DNA from: Pseudomonas sp. R37(2017)
Lineage (GTDB): Bacteria; Pseudomonadota; Gammaproteobacteria; Pseudomonadales; Pseudomonadaceae
Direction of reading: 5' to 3'
NCBI RefSeq assembly: GCF_002113375.1
Contig: NZ_NEHO01000001.1
Coordinates: 528,950 to 592,949 of the forward strand
Length of the DNA: 64,000 nt
In this document: positions 28,630 to 37,258 of the stretch, piece by piece
Numbering within the stretch: the first letter of the stretch is position 1
How the letters are laid out: each line of letters starts with the position of its first letter
The notes under the pieces: model-generated
Seen by the model: the letters and a program-made list of their open reading frames with translations, nothing else
Databases searched by the model: none
What the model was told of the DNA's origin: nothing
Translations under genes and position numbers: made by a program

Positions 28630-28744
28630 CTGTAGGAGCGAGCATGCTCGCGATGGTCGTCAACGATGACGCTGGCAACCTGACGCCCCGCGGCGCTCTC
28701 AGGTTCATCGCGAGCATGCCGCAAGCGGGCACCCGCTCCTACAG
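28630..28744. repeat. REP inverted pair with chimeric right arm (REPIN D)
   Basis: The left arm CTGTAGGAGCGAGCATGC plus TCGCGATG and the right arm, CATCGCGAGCATG followed by CCGCAAGCGGGCACC and CGCTCCTACAGG, flank a GC-rich spacer. About 41 nt of the right arm are identical to the element at 13062-13178. It fills the gap between fleR and fliE. Confidence 0.88.
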
Positions 28745-28759
28745 GTGTGGGGTAAGCGG

Positions 28760-30145
28760 TTACGTGGCGAACAGATAGGCTTCCACATCCATGCCGGCAT
28801 CGCGCATCTGCGCCAGCTTGTAGCGCAGGGTTCGCGGACTGATACCCAGGCGCTCGGCCGCCTCTTTGCGACGACCGCGCTCGGCACGCAAGGTATCGAT
28901 GATCATCTGGAATTCACGGCGACGCAGGTCATCGCCCAGCGCACCGGCCGGTTCGGACTCGACCTCCACAGGACGCACCGGAGCCTGGACCAACGCCGGC
29001 AGTGGAGCGCAAGCCACCGGCCCGGCCAGGCAGAAGTCCTGCGGCTGGATCAAGCCACCCTGCTGCAGAATCAGCGCACGCTGAATCGCGTTATCCAGCT
29101 CTCGCACGTTACCTGGCCATGGATAACCGACCAGGCTCGCCTGGGCCTCGGGAGACAATCTGGCAGCCGAATGCTTCATTTTATTGACGTGCCTGGCCAG
29201 CAGACGCTCGGCCAACGGCAGGATGTCGGCGGTGCGCTCGCGCAGCGGACGCCAGGCCAGGGGAAACACCGACAGGCGATAATACAGATCCTCGCGGAAG
29301 CGCCCCGCCGCCACTTCCCCCGCCAGATCGCGATTGGTGGTCGCGACCACACGAATATCCAGCGTGATCGGTTTGCGCGCCCCAACCCTTTCGACCTCGC
29401 GCTCTTGCAGCACGCGCAGCAGTTTGGCCTGGAGCCCTAAAGGCATTTCGGAAATTTCGTCGAGCAGTATGGTACCGCCGTCGGCCTGCTCGAACTTGCC
29501 GGCTTGCGCGGCAATGGCGCCGGTGAAGGAGCCCTTCTCGTGACCGAACAAGGTCGCTTCGAGCATGTTGTCCGGGATCGCCGCGCAGTTGATCGCAATG
29601 AACGGTTGAGTGGCGCGATGAGAGTGCTGATGGATATAACGTGCCAGCACTTCCTTGCCCGTGCCCGACTCGCCCGAGATCAACACCGTGGAATCGCTGC
29701 GTGCGACCCGCGCTGCCAATTCGAGCAGCTGCGCGCTCGCTGGCTCGAACGCTACCGGCCCCTCGCTCTCGGCCGGACCGAAACCGCCCAGGGCATGACG
29801 CCCCACCAGATCAAGCAACGCCTTGGGCTCGAAGGGCTTGACCAGGTAGTCTGCCGCGCCTTGGCGCATCGCATCGACCGCACGCTCGACCGCGCCGTGA
29901 GCCGTCATCAGCAACACCGGCAAATGCGGTTGCCGCGCCCGCAACAGGCCCAGCAACTGATGGCCGTCCATACCCGGCATGTTGACGTCGCTGACCACCA
30001 GACTGAAGGCCTCGCTACCGACGGCAGCCAGCGCCTCTTCCGCCGACCCCACCGCCTTGTAATCGTGCCCCGCGAGCAACAGCGTATCAGCCAATGCCTC
30101 GCGCAACGCGCGGTCGTCCTCGACCAGCAGAACCTTGATGCCCAT
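28760..30145 (-). CDS. fleR: Flagellar two-component response regulator FleR
   Basis: A 461-residue NtrC-type activator. It has a receiver domain (VLLVEDDRALREAL, LVVSDVNMPGMDG), an AAA+ domain with Walker A GESGTGKE and the sigma54-contact loop GSFTGA, and a C-terminal Fis-type helix-turn-helix (RRKEAAERLGISPRTLRYKL). With FleS it activates class III flagellar operons such as fliE and flg genes through RpoN. The ATG lies 5 nt after fleS. Confidence 0.95.
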   Translation of the reverse strand: MGIKVLLVEDDRALREALADTLLLAGHDYKAVGSAEEALAAVGSEAFSLVVSDVNMPGMDGHQLLGLLRARQPHLPVLLMTAHGAVERAVDAMRQGAADYLVKPFEPKALLDLVGRHALGGFGPAESEGPVAFEPASAQLLELAARVARSDSTVLISGESGTGKEVLARYIHQHSHRATQPFIAINCAAIPDNMLEATLFGHEKGSFTGAIAAQAGKFEQADGGTILLDEISEMPLGLQAKLLRVLQEREVERVGARKPITLDIRVVATTNRDLAGEVAAGRFREDLYYRLSVFPLAWRPLRERTADILPLAERLLARHVNKMKHSAARLSPEAQASLVGYPWPGNVRELDNAIQRALILQQGGLIQPQDFCLAGPVACAPLPALVQAPVRPVEVESEPAGALGDDLRRREFQMIIDTLRAERGRRKEAAERLGISPRTLRYKLAQMRDAGMDVEAYLFAT

Positions 30146-30150
30146 CTATC

Positions 30151-31362
30151 TCACTCCGCTCCCTGAGCCTTGCTGAACAGCGGCAGGATCACCTGCGCGC
30201 AAGTGCCGCGACCGGGTCGCGAACGCAGCTGCAATTCTCCCTGATGAGCACGCGCCACCGCCTTGACCACAGTCAGGCCAAGACCTGTACCAGTGGTCCT
30301 GGTGGTGAAAAATGGCTCGCCCAAACGCGCCAGAACGGCAGCATCGATACCCGAGCCGCTGTCACTGACGCACAGGCGCAGGTTGCTGCCGCGGGTGTAG
30401 AGATGAATCTTGAGGCGCAATTGACCGGTACTGGCCTGAATGGCGTTTTCGATCAGATTGAGGATCGCCCCAACCAGGGTGTCGCGATTGCACAGCAACT
30501 CTCCCGAGTGACTGTCGCACTGCCAGCGGACCGGCAGATCCTGCACGTGGGTCAGCGCGGCCGCCTGCAGCGATTGCATCAGTTGGCCAGGGGTGACGCG
30601 ATCGGTCAGCGGCAACTCGCCACGGGCAAACACCAGCATGTCGCGCACCTGGTGCTCGAGCTCGTGCAGGCGCTCCTTGAGGCGCCCGGCAAAGCGCTGC
30701 TGGGTAGCGACCGGTAGCGCTTGTTCGGTCAGATGACTGGCGTACAGCAACGCGGCGGACAACGGCGTACGTATCTGATGAGCCAACGAAGCGACCATGC
30801 GCCCCAATGACGACAGTCGCTCATGACGAGCCAGTTGGTCCTGCAGATGGCGGGTTTCAGTCAGGTCATTGAGCAACACCAACTGACCAGGCTCGGCGTC
30901 CAGAGAGCGCGTTGCGATCGACAGACGCCGGCCATCCTTGAGGGAGACCTCATGCCCATCGTCGTCGCGCGGCGCAAAACAGCGGGCAATGACGTGGCGC
31001 CACAATTCACCTTCCAGTGGCAAGCCCAACAATTCGCACGCCGCCGGATTGGCTTCGCGCACGATGCCCTGGGCATCGATGACGATGACCCCGCCGGGTA
31101 ACAGATCAAGGAGGTTTTGCAGGCGGTTCGCCAGGCGTTCTTTTTCCGCCAGTTCCTGCATGCGCTGGGCGCTGACCACCGCCAATTCGCCCTTGAGCTC
31201 GGTTACCCGGGCTTCAAGCATGCTGTAGGAGTCGGTCAACTGACTGGACATCTGATTGAACAGCGCGAATGCCTGCTCAAGCCCCTGCCGACTCGCCTGC
31301 TCTACGGACGACAGTTGTCCATTGGCATCAGGGACAGGAGACATCTGGGCGGCTTGGGGCAT
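30151..31362 (-). CDS. fleS: Flagellar sensor histidine kinase FleS
   Basis: A 403-residue soluble kinase without membrane segments. It has an N-terminal coiled coil (about 20-75), a PAS domain (about 85-180, GGVIVIDAQGIVREANPAA), a HisKA domain with the His in SLAHQIRTPLSAA, and an ATPase domain (LIENAIQAST, VSDSGSGID, GTGLGLTVV). It phosphorylates FleR. A strong RpoN site lies 54 nt upstream. Confidence 0.95.
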   Translation of the reverse strand: MPQAAQMSPVPDANGQLSSVEQASRQGLEQAFALFNQMSSQLTDSYSMLEARVTELKGELAVVSAQRMQELAEKERLANRLQNLLDLLPGGVIVIDAQGIVREANPAACELLGLPLEGELWRHVIARCFAPRDDDGHEVSLKDGRRLSIATRSLDAEPGQLVLLNDLTETRHLQDQLARHERLSSLGRMVASLAHQIRTPLSAALLYASHLTEQALPVATQQRFAGRLKERLHELEHQVRDMLVFARGELPLTDRVTPGQLMQSLQAAALTHVQDLPVRWQCDSHSGELLCNRDTLVGAILNLIENAIQASTGQLRLKIHLYTRGSNLRLCVSDSGSGIDAAVLARLGEPFFTTRTTGTGLGLTVVKAVARAHQGELQLRSRPGRGTCAQVILPLFSKAQGAE

Positions 31363-31415
31363 TGTGCTCTCTCGCTTGGCTGACCGTCAGTGAAACGGAA
31401 CGTTGCGAGGGACTT

Positions 31416-31431
31416 AGCAATACCCGTGCCT
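31416..31431 (-). promoter_or_regulatory. Candidate RpoN promoter for fleSR
   Basis: The minus-strand sequence AGGCACGGGTATTGCT matches GGCACG-N4-TTGCT perfectly apart from the first base, with GG-N10-GC spacing. It is placed as known for the FleQ-activated fleSR promoter. Confidence 0.85.
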
Positions 31432-31471
31432 AAAAAAACTTCTTGTAAATGAATGGATTGAAAAACAGGCG

Positions 31472-32947
31472 TCAATCATCCGCCTGTTCATCCCCATCAC
31501 GACGACTCATGCCGTACTTGCGCATCTTTTCCACCAGCGTGGTCCGACGAATACGAAGCCGCTCGGCCGCCCGCGCCACAATGCCATTGGCATCATCCAG
31601 CGCCTGCTGAATCAACCCTTGCTCCAGACCACCGAGGTAGTCCTTCAGGTCCAGGCCCTCTGGAGGCAACATGGCGTTGGCCGTGAAGTCCTGCGTATGC
31701 CCGTTGATGGCCACGCGCTCTTCCAGATCGCTGCGCAGGCTGTCGACCATTTGCTCGTCTTCATCGTCGACGTAGCGGAATTTCTTCGGCAGCTCGACCA
31801 CGCCGATCACGCCGTATGGATGCATGATCGCCATGCGCTCCACCAGATTGGCCAGTTCGCGGACGTTGCCCGGCCAGCCATGACGGCACAGCGACATGAT
31901 CGCCGCCGAGTTGAAACGGATCGAACCGCGCTTCTCGTGCTCCATGCGCGAGATCAGCTCGTTCATCAGCAGCGGAATGTCCTCGACACGCTCACGCAGC
32001 GGCGCCATCTCGATCGGGAACACATTCAGGCGGTAGTACAGGTCTTCGCGGAAGGTACCGATCTCGATCATGCTTTCGAGATTCTTGTGGGTCGCCGCAA
32101 TGATGCGAACGTCGATGCTCTGGGTCTTGTTGCTGCCCACGCGCTCGAAGGTGCGCTCCTGCAACACTCGCAACAGCTTGACCTGCATCGGCAGCGGCAT
32201 GTCGCCGATTTCATCGAGGAACAGGGTGCCACCATTGGCCAACTCGAATCGGCCGGCCCGGCTGGTGATTGCCCCGGTGAAGGCGCCCTTTTCATGGCCG
32301 AAAAGTTCGCTTTCCAGTAACTCGGCCGGGATCGCCCCGCAGTTGACCGGCACGAACGGCGCTTCGCGGCGCTTGGAATGGTAATGCAGGTTGCGCGCGA
32401 CCACTTCCTTGCCAGTACCGGACTCGCCGAGGATCAGCACACTGGCATCGGTATCGGCGACTTGCTGCATCATCTGACGGACGTGTTGAATCGCCCGACT
32501 GGTGCCGACAAGACTGCGGAAAAGATTGGGTTCGCGATGACGACCGCGCTCACGGGCCTGGTCGTACATCTCGCGATAGACCTGGGCACGGTGCAGCGAA
32601 TCGAGCAACTTGCTGTAGCTGGGCGGCATTTCGAGGGTCGAAAGCACCCGACGACGCTGGTCTTCCGGCAGGTCAATGGAAGAATTATCGCCCATTAACA
32701 AAACCGGAAGGAACTCATCCCAGGTCGAGAGTGTCTTTAACAAGCCCGGAAGCGCACCAGGAGCATTGACCGTCCCGATGAGGACACAGATTACTTCACG
32801 ACTTGACGACAAAGAGCCGACAGCCTGCTGCCAGTCATGGCTACCGCAGGGTAAATTTTCTTCGCCGAGAAAATTTAAAATCACCGCCAGGTCGCGGCGG
32901 CGGACGCTATCGTCATCAATCAGCAGAATTTTGGTTTCACGCCACAT
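31472..32947 (-). CDS. fleQ: Master flagellar regulator FleQ
   Basis: A 491-residue sigma54-dependent activator. The N-terminal FleQ domain is receiver-like ([15 protein letters not shown]). The AAA+ domain has Walker A GESGTGKE, the sigma54 loop GAFTGA and [15 protein letters not shown] contacts (here [17 protein letters not shown]). A C-terminal Fis helix-turn-helix ([19 protein letters not shown]) follows. In Pseudomonas FleQ heads the flagellar cascade, binds c-di-GMP and is restrained by FleN. It is monocistronic here, with a sigma70-type promoter upstream. Confidence 0.97.
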   Translation of the reverse strand: MWRETKILLIDDDSVRRRDLAVILNFLGEENLPCGSHDWQQAVGSLSSSREVICVLIGTVNAPGALPGLLKTLSTWDEFLPVLLMGDNSSIDLPEDQRRRVLSTLEMPPSYSKLLDSLHRAQVYREMYDQARERGRHREPNLFRSLVGTSRAIQHVRQMMQQVADTDASVLILGESGTGKEVVARNLHYHSKRREAPFVPVNCGAIPAELLESELFGHEKGAFTGAITSRAGRFELANGGTLFLDEIGDMPLPMQVKLLRVLQERTFERVGSNKTQSIDVRIIAATHKNLESMIEIGTFREDLYYRLNVFPIEMAPLRERVEDIPLLMNELISRMEHEKRGSIRFNSAAIMSLCRHGWPGNVRELANLVERMAIMHPYGVIGVVELPKKFRYVDDEDEQMVDSLRSDLEERVAINGHTQDFTANAMLPPEGLDLKDYLGGLEQGLIQQALDDANGIVARAAERLRIRRTTLVEKMRKYGMSRRDGDEQADD

Positions 32948-33053
32948 GCAATAGCAACTTCCCTAGTCAACTCAATGCCCAAAATGCTGGGGCAAGCTAG
33001 ACGCTTGCAGACACGTTGTGCCTGAAGACGACTGAAATCTGGAACCAGCCACT

Positions 33054-33082
33054 AGTTAAGTCAAAAAACCGTGCACAGTCAA
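33054..33082 (-). promoter_or_regulatory. Candidate sigma70 promoter for fleQ
   Basis: On the minus strand TTGACT and TTAACT are separated by 17 nt, about 107 nt before the fleQ ATG. fleQ is known to be sigma70-dependent in Pseudomonas. The 172-nt gap between fliT and fleQ shows no other feature apart from a short AT-rich hairpin just after fliT. Confidence 0.5.
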
Positions 33083-33119
33083 ATTTATGGCGCACATGCC
33101 TGGATTAACTTGGGGTTAA

Positions 33120-33416
33120 TTAACCAAACAGATGGTAAACCTTTGCAGCGTTCCGCGCTTGCTGGATCTGAGACATTTCATCGACTATCGCCTGCCTCTC
33201 CCCCATCGCCACCTCAAGAAGCTGCTTGTAGACATACAGCAACTCCTCAAGATTGCTACGCAGAACTTCCTCGTCCAGCGAAGCTTCGCTCAGGACGTCT
33301 TCCATGCAGGAACGGCAATCCAGGTCCAATTGACCGATAGCCTCCCAGTCGCGCTCGGCCAAGGCACCGACCAGCGCTTCACGAGTTTGCTCTATTCGCT
33401 GCAATACAAGACTCAT
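33120..33416 (-). CDS. fliT: Flagellar chaperone FliT
   Basis: A 98-residue, mostly helical acidic protein, starting MSLVLQRIEQTREALVGAL. Length, helical content and position directly after fliS match the Pseudomonas FliT family, which chaperones FliD and may modulate export. The family is weakly conserved, so context carries much of the call. It lies 11 nt after fliS. Confidence 0.8.
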   Translation of the reverse strand: MSLVLQRIEQTREALVGALAERDWEAIGQLDLDCRSCMEDVLSEASLDEEVLRSNLEELLYVYKQLLEVAMGERQAIVDEMSQIQQARNAAKVYHLFG

Positions 33417-33427
33417 GGCGCCCCCTC

Positions 33428-33823
33428 TTAGAACTGCGGACCCGGCTCAGCAATACCGTCCCAGCCTTCTTTCACCGTGCGAAGCAAGTCCGCGACCTCA
33501 TCGAGAATCCTCGGGTCGCTGCTGATGTTCGCCTCGGCCAGGCGCTTCATCATGTAGATGTAAAGGCTGTCGAGTTCACCCACCGTATCGGCGCAGTTTT
33601 CAAGATCCAGGCCTTCACGCAAGCCACCGACGATGCCGATCGCCTTGTTGATCGATACACACTTGCCGGGAATGTCCTTGCGCTCCAGGGCACCTTTGGC
33701 CTGGGCGATACGGTCAAGGCCACCTTCCATGAGCATTTGTACCAAACGATGCGGACTCGCCTCGGACGTCTGGGCGTGCGAACCCACTTTCTGATATTGC
33801 CGAAGGGCTAACATTGGATTCAT
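33428..33823 (-). CDS. fliS: Flagellin export chaperone FliS
   Basis: A 131-residue helical protein with the FliS signature at its start (MNPMLALRQYQKVGSHAQTSEASPH, residues 1-25 in part) and the motif HRLVQMLMEGGLDRIAQA. It binds the C-terminus of flagellin before export. It is separated from fliD by a strong terminator and has its own FliA-type promoter, so fliS-fliT form a separate unit. Confidence 0.95.
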   Translation of the reverse strand: MNPMLALRQYQKVGSHAQTSEASPHRLVQMLMEGGLDRIAQAKGALERKDIPGKCVSINKAIGIVGGLREGLDLENCADTVGELDSLYIYMMKRLAEANISSDPRILDEVADLLRTVKEGWDGIAEPGPQF

Positions 33824-33860
33824 GTTCTACCTCATTACCACAATGACTCGTATGACCAGT

Positions 33861-33887
33861 GTATCGTCCACGAACCAGAGAACTTTA
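33861..33887 (-). promoter_or_regulatory. Candidate FliA (sigma28) promoter for fliS-fliT
   Basis: On the minus strand TAAAGTTC is followed after 11 nt by GACGATAC, close to the sigma28 consensus TAAAGTTT-N11-GCCGATAA. It lies 38 nt upstream of the fliS ATG and just after the fliD terminator. Confidence 0.72.
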
Positions 33888-33895
33888 GGTCAAAA

Positions 33896-33940
33896 GACAA
33901 AAACCCGGCACACGCCAAAATGCGTAGCCGGGTTTTTGTC
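33896..33940 (-). terminator. Rho-independent terminator after fliD
   Basis: A perfect 14-bp stem (33896-33909 with 33927-33940, arms GACAAAAACCCGGC and GCCGGGTTTTTGTC) with a 17-nt loop lies 12 nt after the fliD stop. The T-rich arm gives a U run on the minus transcript. Confidence 0.9.
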
Positions 33941-33952
33941 GTCAGTTCATGA

Positions 33953-35389
33953 CTAGTCAGCGGACTTCTGGGCGTTCAACGAGGTGAAGAACGAGGTGAT
34001 ATTGTTCGCCGTCGCTTTCAGTTGCCCGACCAACAGGTCCATTGCGTTGTACTTGGCGGTCAACGTCTTGGTCATGTTGGCAACACGCAAGTCCAACGCG
34101 GACTGCTGGTTTGCAAGGTTCTTGCTGATGCTCTGCAGGTTGGAATTGCGCTGATCAAGCAACCCGCCGGTCTGCACATAAGGCTTGATTGCAGCGCCCA
34201 TGCGCGTCAGCAGGCCGTTGGTAGCATCGGTACCGCTGAACAACTGCTGCACCTGGCCGCTCATGCCGTTGATGGCCATCGTCTTGTTGAAGGCCGTTGT
34301 ATCGAACGCCAGGTTGCCGGTTTTCTCGTTCGTCATCACGCCGAGCTGCGACAGCACGGCCAATGGACCGCCTGCCCCCGGAGCCGTCAGCACGCCGCGG
34401 ATATCGGAAATCAGCGTACGGGGCATCGAGTCGCCGGTAAACGCCGCCTGCACAGTCAGATTGCCATCGGCATCCGCTGTCGCCTTGGACAGGGAGTTGA
34501 TGGTGTTCATCAGGGTGTTGTAGGAGTCAACGAACGACTGGATCGACGTCTGCAATCCAGCGGTGTTGTTCGCAACCGTGACGGTCGCCGCAGCCGGGGG
34601 CGTACCCGGGCTCACGGACGCCAGGTTCAGGGTCAGGCCACTGATCGCGCCGGTCACCGTATTGCTCTTGCTGGTCACTGCCAGGCCGTCGATGGTCAGC
34701 GATGCATCCACCGCAATCCCGTTGACAGCCCCTGAACTGGAAGCCGAGGGGTTGGCGCCCATCGGTTGGGTGCCGTCGATTTCAAGACCGGCGATACCGC
34801 TGACGGTAAGGTCGGAACCTGCACCCGTCTTGGTGGAGCTGATCACCAGACGTGACGCTCCCGTGCTGTCGGTCACGATGTTGGCGGAAATACCGTTGCT
34901 CGCCTGCGCAGAGTTGATGGCATCCCGAGTGCTCTGCAAGGTCGCATTGGCTGGAATCGTGACATCGTAATCAGTGCCATTCTGACTGATTTTCAGAGTA
35001 CCACTCGGAATGGCACTGGCGGCACCGCCGGCAAAAGAAGCACTGGCTACTTTCGAGCTGGTGGCCAGGTTGTTCACAACAACGCTGTAGGTACCGGCAA
35101 CGGCGGTGTTGTCGGAAGTTGCACCCAGGATCGACGGGGTGCCCGAAGTGGCGGTATAGCCCGCAAACGCAGGATTGGTCTTGCTACCGAGATTGGTCAG
35201 CGCCGTCTGAAAGGCCGTCAGTGCGCTTTTCAAGGAGCCGACACCGGAAATTTTCAGCGTGTTGGCTTTGGTCTGAGTATCGATCTGCGTCTGTTTCGCC
35301 GATTTGTCGGCGTTGACCAGCGCAGTAACGATCGCACCGATATCCAGGCCAGAGCCTAAGCCCGAACCCGGCAAAATTGGACTTGCCAT
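33953..35389 (-). CDS. fliD: Flagellar filament cap protein FliD
   Basis: A 478-residue cap and mucin-adhesin protein. N-terminal MASPILPGSGLGSGLDIGAIV is the family's conserved start, followed by FliD_N, a variable Ser/Thr/Ala/Gly-rich surface part and a C-terminal coiled-coil FliD_C domain. It folds incoming flagellin at the filament tip. It lies 83 nt after flaG; a weak RpoN-like site overlaps the end of flaG. Confidence 0.95.
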   Translation of the reverse strand: MASPILPGSGLGSGLDIGAIVTALVNADKSAKQTQIDTQTKANTLKISGVGSLKSALTAFQTALTNLGSKTNPAFAGYTATSGTPSILGATSDNTAVAGTYSVVVNNLATSSKVASASFAGGAASAIPSGTLKISQNGTDYDVTIPANATLQSTRDAINSAQASNGISANIVTDSTGASRLVISSTKTGAGSDLTVSGIAGLEIDGTQPMGANPSASSSGAVNGIAVDASLTIDGLAVTSKSNTVTGAISGLTLNLASVSPGTPPAAATVTVANNTAGLQTSIQSFVDSYNTLMNTINSLSKATADADGNLTVQAAFTGDSMPRTLISDIRGVLTAPGAGGPLAVLSQLGVMTNEKTGNLAFDTTAFNKTMAINGMSGQVQQLFSGTDATNGLLTRMGAAIKPYVQTGGLLDQRNSNLQSISKNLANQQSALDLRVANMTKTLTAKYNAMDLLVGQLKATANNITSFFTSLNAQKSAD

Positions 35390-35452
35390 TTTTCGTCTCC
35401 CTTCAGGTTGCTGCCACTCTTTTGACCTTTATCAGCGCCCAAAGAACGTACA

Positions 35453-35468
35453 AACACTATTCATGCCA
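35453..35468 (-). promoter_or_regulatory. Possible RpoN promoter for fliD
   Basis: The minus-strand sequence TGGCATGAATAGTGTT has a good -24 half (TGGCATG), but the -12 half has GT where GC is expected. It lies 64 nt upstream of fliD, so position fits but the motif is imperfect. Confidence 0.35.
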
Positions 35469-35472
35469 GCTA

Positions 35473-35826
35473 TCAGACTTTAGCGTCGAACAATACGTGG
35501 CTCGCATTGCTCAGGCTTTCTGCCAGCTTGAGAGCCTCTGCAGAGGGGATCTGCCGCACGACTTCGCCCGTTTCGCTTGCAATCACTTTGACGACGACTT
35601 TCCCGGACTGCTCGTCAATCGAGAACTCGAGATTGCGCTTGATCGACTGTACAAACTTTTCGATCTGCTGCACCGCTTGCTTGAGGTGGGTGTCATCGAC
35701 ATCCGGTTTCTTGTCCACCACAGGAACTGCACTGGCGGCTTCAGGCTTTTCCGGCGTTTTATCCGAAACGTTGCTCGCTGGCTGGGGAGCCGGATAAGAC
35801 ACGCCAAGCTTTACGCTCATCTCCAT
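35473..35826 (-). CDS. flaG: Flagellar protein FlaG
   Basis: A 117-residue protein with a Pro/Ala-rich N-terminus and a conserved FlaG domain (about 45-115) with RNLEFSIDEQSGKVVVKV and GEVVRQIPSAEALKL. FlaG affects filament length; its mechanism is not settled. The ATG at 35826 has GAGG 8 nt upstream; upstream ATG and GTG codons in the same frame would place the SD too close. It lies between fliC and fliD. Confidence 0.88.
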   Translation of the reverse strand: MEMSVKLGVSYPAPQPASNVSDKTPEKPEAASAVPVVDKKPDVDDTHLKQAVQQIEKFVQSIKRNLEFSIDEQSGKVVVKVIASETGEVVRQIPSAEALKLAESLSNASHVLFDAKV

Positions 35827-35844
35827 GCCCATCACCTCTTAATG

Positions 35845-35882
35845 TAAAAAGCGAGAGAGCGTGCAAGCACACTCCCCCGCTC
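35845..35882 (-). terminator. Probable terminator after fliC
   Basis: On the minus strand AGCGGGGGAGTGTGC and GCACGCTCTCTCGCT form a stem of about 15 bp with several G-T pairs, followed by TTTTT. It lies 16 nt after the fliC stop and would reduce read-through into flaG. Confidence 0.72.
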
Positions 35883-35897
35883 AAACTCATTCCGAAA

Positions 35898-36749
35898 TTA
35901 CTGAAGCAGTTTCAGTACAGCGGAAGGCAGTTGGTTGGCTTGAGCCAGAACCGAGGTAGAAGCCTGTTGCAGAGTTTGCTGCTTGGTCAGGTTCGCGGTT
36001 TCCTGGGCGAAGTCGGTGTCTTGTACACGACCTTGTGCAGCAGTGGTGTTTTCCACGATGTTCTGCAGGTTGGAGATGGTGCTGGTCAGACGGTTTTGCG
36101 AAGCACCCAGGTTTGCGCGGGTGGCGTTGATCGTTGCCAGAGCGGCGTCGATCGCGGTGATCGCGTTGTCGATGTTGGCAGACAGGGTAGCGGAAGTCGC
36201 ACCGGTCAGAACAACAGTACCGCTGCCTACGGACAGGGAAACGGCGTCGAACTTGGAGCTCAGTACCAGGTCGATGCGGTTGGCCGAGCCAGTGTTTGCA
36301 CCAACTTGCAGCTGCATGGTACCAGCGGTACCGTCCAGCAGGTTTTTGCCGTTCAGGTTGGTGGAAGCGGAGATACGAGTGATTTCGTCAGACATCTGAG
36401 CGAATTCGGAGTTGGTAGCGGTCTGGTCAGCAGTGCTGTTGGTACCGTTACGTGCTTTAACAGCCAGTTCACGCATACGCTGCAGGATGTCGGTCGATGC
36501 TTGCAGAGCGCCTTCAGCGGTCTGGGCAACGGAGATACCGTCGTTGGCGTTCTGGATTGCCTGGTTGCCACCACGGATCTGTGCGGACATGCGGGTTGCG
36601 ATCTGCAGGCCAGCTGCGTCGTCTTTGGCGCTGTTGATTTTCAGACCGGAAGACAGACGAGCCATCGAAGTCGACAGAGCGTCGGTAGCGCGGTTCAGGT
36701 TCTTCTGAACGCCCAGCGATGTGGTGTTGGTGTTTACTGTTAAAGCCAT
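35898..36749 (-). CDS. fliC: Flagellin FliC
   Basis: A 283-residue flagellin, short for the family. The conserved D0/D1 N-terminus (MALTVNTNTTSLGVQKNL to about residue 140) and C-terminus (about 200-283, with SALQ-type ending LPSAVLKLLQ) are joined by a short variable segment rich in Ser, Thr, Gly and Ala. Those residues are the likely sites for O-glycans made by the island upstream. A FliA-type promoter precedes it and a terminator follows. Confidence 0.97.
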   Translation of the reverse strand: MALTVNTNTTSLGVQKNLNRATDALSTSMARLSSGLKINSAKDDAAGLQIATRMSAQIRGGNQAIQNANDGISVAQTAEGALQASTDILQRMRELAVKARNGTNSTADQTATNSEFAQMSDEITRISASTNLNGKNLLDGTAGTMQLQVGANTGSANRIDLVLSSKFDAVSLSVGSGTVVLTGATSATLSANIDNAITAIDAALATINATRANLGASQNRLTSTISNLQNIVENTTAAQGRVQDTDFAQETANLTKQQTLQQASTSVLAQANQLPSAVLKLLQ

Positions 36750-36829
36750 GACGAATTCCTCGTTGGTTGGGTACTGCGGCTTCCGGCCCTGGCAACCGCC
36801 GGGTATGGCCTAGAGAACCTTCGTAATAG

Positions 36830-36856
36830 TTATCGTCGGGTTGGCAGGTTGCTTGA
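36830..36856 (-). promoter_or_regulatory. FliA (sigma28) promoter for fliC
   Basis: On the minus strand TCAAG is followed after 14 nt by GACGATAA, which is the Pseudomonas flagellin promoter pattern (TCAAG-N14-GCCGATAA) with one change. It lies about 80 nt before the ATG, giving a long leader. The rest of the 242-nt gap before fliC shows only an A/T run at about 36861-36875. Confidence 0.82.
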
Positions 36857-36991
36857 GGGCTTTTTTAAAAAAAATTGCCATCACCCTGCCACCCCCGAGA
36901 AAACAAGGGCTTAGTGCCCCTCAACCGCGAAAAAATGACGCCATAAAACTGTCCATCCCACAAACGCCCGTGCCAAAGCTGTCGCCGCCCT

Positions 36992-37258
36992 TCAAGCCGG
37001 CAGGTTTTCGAGCAATTCGATCAACTCATATTCCATGAAGTCGGCGAGTCCCAACCAATCCTGGCGCTCCTGGCAAGCCAACATTTGCCCGAGCATCAAG
37101 GCCCAGGCCTGCTGATCATCCCGGGGCGCCTGTGCAAACAGCCGTTGTGTCTCATCGAACAGATCAACCATGGTCAATGCCGCTTCGACATCACGTCCCA
37201 GTCGAAACAATACTGCGCACTGCCGGCACTCATCGATGCCCTTCACTTGCGGCTTCAT
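36992..37258 (-). CDS. Conserved small protein of unknown function in the glycosylation island
   Basis: An 88-residue acidic, helical protein starting MKPQVKGIDECRQCAVLFRLG and ending ELIELLENLPA. It has a CRQC cysteine pair near residues 12-15, no signal peptide and no membrane segment. Its ATG overlaps the stop of the Maf gene (ATGA), so it is translationally coupled to it, and fliC follows. I do not recognise a family. Helical pattern and coupling suggest a partner or chaperone of the Maf protein or of flagellin, but this is inference only. Confidence 0.75.
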   Translation of the reverse strand: MKPQVKGIDECRQCAVLFRLGRDVEAALTMVDLFDETQRLFAQAPRDDQQAWALMLGQMLACQERQDWLGLADFMEYELIELLENLPA

